Assembly (NCBI RefSeq): GCF_033100095.1
Contig: NZ_CP136921.1
Span: forward strand, 1,768,501 to 1,832,500
Origin: Diaphorobacter limosus
Lineage (GTDB): Bacteria; Pseudomonadota; Gammaproteobacteria; Burkholderiales; Burkholderiaceae_C
Direction: 5' to 3'
DNA: 64,000 nt
Shown here: one piece after another, positions 63,255-64,000 of the stretch
Numbering within the stretch: position 1 is the first letter of the stretch
Layout of the letters: each line of letters starts with the position of its first letter
Program-made: the position numbers and the translations under genes
Notes under the pieces: generated by a model
Seen by the model: only the letters and a program-made list of their open reading frames with translations
Databases searched by the model: none
What the model was told of the DNA's origin: nothing

Positions 63255-64000
63255 TCAATCGACCGTGGCACCCGAATCCTTCACCACCTTGCCCCATTTG
63301 GCCGTCTCGGCCTTGATGAAGGCGGCAAACTGCTCGGGCGTCTCGGCCACCACGTCGCCGCCCTGCTCGGCGATCTTCTTCTTCACGTCGGGCTGGTTCA
63401 GCACCTTGACCAGGGCGGCATTGAGCCTGTCCAGCACGGGCTTCGGAGTTGCCGCGGGGGCGAACAGGCCGAACCAGGACATGGCCTCGTAGCCGGGCAC
63501 GCCGGCCTCGGCGATGGTGGGTATGTCAGGCAGCTCGGGCGAGCGCTTGGCCGTGGTCACGGCGATGGGGCGCAGCTTGCCCGAGCGCACATGCTGGATG
63601 GCTGACGGCATGTTGTCGAACATGATGGCGATCTGCCCACCCAGCAGGTCGGTCATGGCCGGGGCGCTGCCCTTGTAGGGCACATGCAGCAGGTCGGTGC
63701 CGGTCATGCTCTTGAACAGCTCGCCCGACACATGGGGCGAGGCTCCGCTGCCCGGCGAGCCGTAGGTCACCTTGCCCGGGTTGGCCTTGGCGTAGGCGAT
63801 CAGCTCCTTGACGGTCTTGTAGGGCTGGCTGGGGTGGGCCACCAGCAGATTCGGCACCGTGGCCACGCGCGAGATGGGCGCGAAGTCCTTCACCGGGTCA
63901 AAGGGCATCTTCTTGTACAGCGCCTGGTTGATGGCGTGCGTGCCCACCGTGCCCATGAACAGCGTGTAGCCGTCCGCCGGCGCCTTGGCCGCCAGCGAGG
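63255..64000 (-). CDS. Bug-family (TctC) periplasmic receptor, 5' part cut off by the window
   Basis: About 248 residues are visible; the start lies beyond the window. Text such as DLLHVPYKGSAPAMTDLLGG, VAHPSQPYKTVKELIAYAK and FDNMPSAIQHVRSGKLRP is typical Bug receptor second-domain sequence. It should bind an organic anion in the periplasm. Signal peptide and ligand loop are outside the window. It is the fourth Bug receptor in this segment. Confidence 0.93.
   Translation of the reverse strand, partial: SLAAKAPADGYTLFMGTVGTHAINQALYKKMPFDPVKDFAPISRVATVPNLLVAHPSQPYKTVKELIAYAKANPGKVTYGSPGSGASPHVSGELFKSMTGTDLLHVPYKGSAPAMTDLLGGQIAIMFDNMPSAIQHVRSGKLRPIAVTTAKRSPELPDIPTIAEAGVPGYEAMSWFGLFAPAATPKPVLDRLNAALVKVLNQPDVKKKIAEQGGDVVAETPEQFAAFIKAETAKWGKVVKDSGATVD

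Overview
The window looks like a chromosomal segment of a high-GC betaproteobacterium of the family Comamonadaceae (Acidovorax / Alicycliphilus / Diaphorobacter-like). This rests on gene content and order: an LpxL-type acyltransferase divergent from metK, four or more Bug-type (TctC) tripartite-transport receptors, the cox operon followed by SURF1-COX15-ctaB-SCO and rpoH, and short dispersed palindromic repeats that I associate with this family. The genus is inference. No rRNA, tRNA, CRISPR array, phage or intact insertion sequence was seen.

Layout. 1-3.0 kb: partial lipid A acyltransferase, metK, bifunctional NMN adenylyltransferase/Nudix. 3.1-17.9 kb: surface polysaccharide region, with a TPR membrane protein and a GT4-GT2 fusion on the plus strand, an AAA/PD-(D/E)XK protein, then a minus-strand run of DUF2304, Wzm permease, Wzt ATPase and four glycosyltransferase genes. 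Several of these are clearly more AT-rich than the rest of the window. 18.3-22 kb: a stand-alone AAA ATPase behind a perfect palindrome, then groES-groEL under a sigma-32-like promoter and a CIRCE operator. 22-27.5 kb: LysR regulator divergent from a Bug / M81 metallopeptidase / TauE-like permease / Bug cluster. 27.5-33 kb: housekeeping genes (gpsA, secB, grxC, rhodanese, gpmA, S41 protease, moeB-like). 33-37 kb: receiver-only protein, NarL-type regulator, CHASE3 histidine kinase and three small envelope proteins. 37-42.6 kb: coaD, rsmD, two M16 proteins, ftsY, cutA. 42.6-47.2 kb: a periplasmic binding protein with a zinc alcohol dehydrogenase, rpoH, and another Bug receptor. 47.2-56.3 kb: complete cytochrome c oxidase structural and assembly locus. 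56.8-64 kb: BioC-like methyltransferase, comF, trmL, ParA-like ATPase, LysE exporter, a secreted archaemetzincin-like protein without its zinc motif, a Kef-type antiporter and a partial Bug receptor.

The most interesting points are these. (1) A roughly 48-bp palindromic repeat occurs at least nine times. Most copies are intergenic, but two lie in frame at the 5' end of exported-protein genes and encode their signal peptides. (2) rpoH carries a perfect CIRCE operator overlapping a sigma-E-like promoter, which would link HrcA, sigma-E and sigma-32 in one circuit. (3) A secreted archaemetzincin-fold protein has lost HExxH. (4) A structured element is shared between the metK downstream region and the groES-groEL gap, with paired substitutions in one stem. 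Start sites were chosen from ribosome-binding sites and gene overlaps where visible; no database search was possible.
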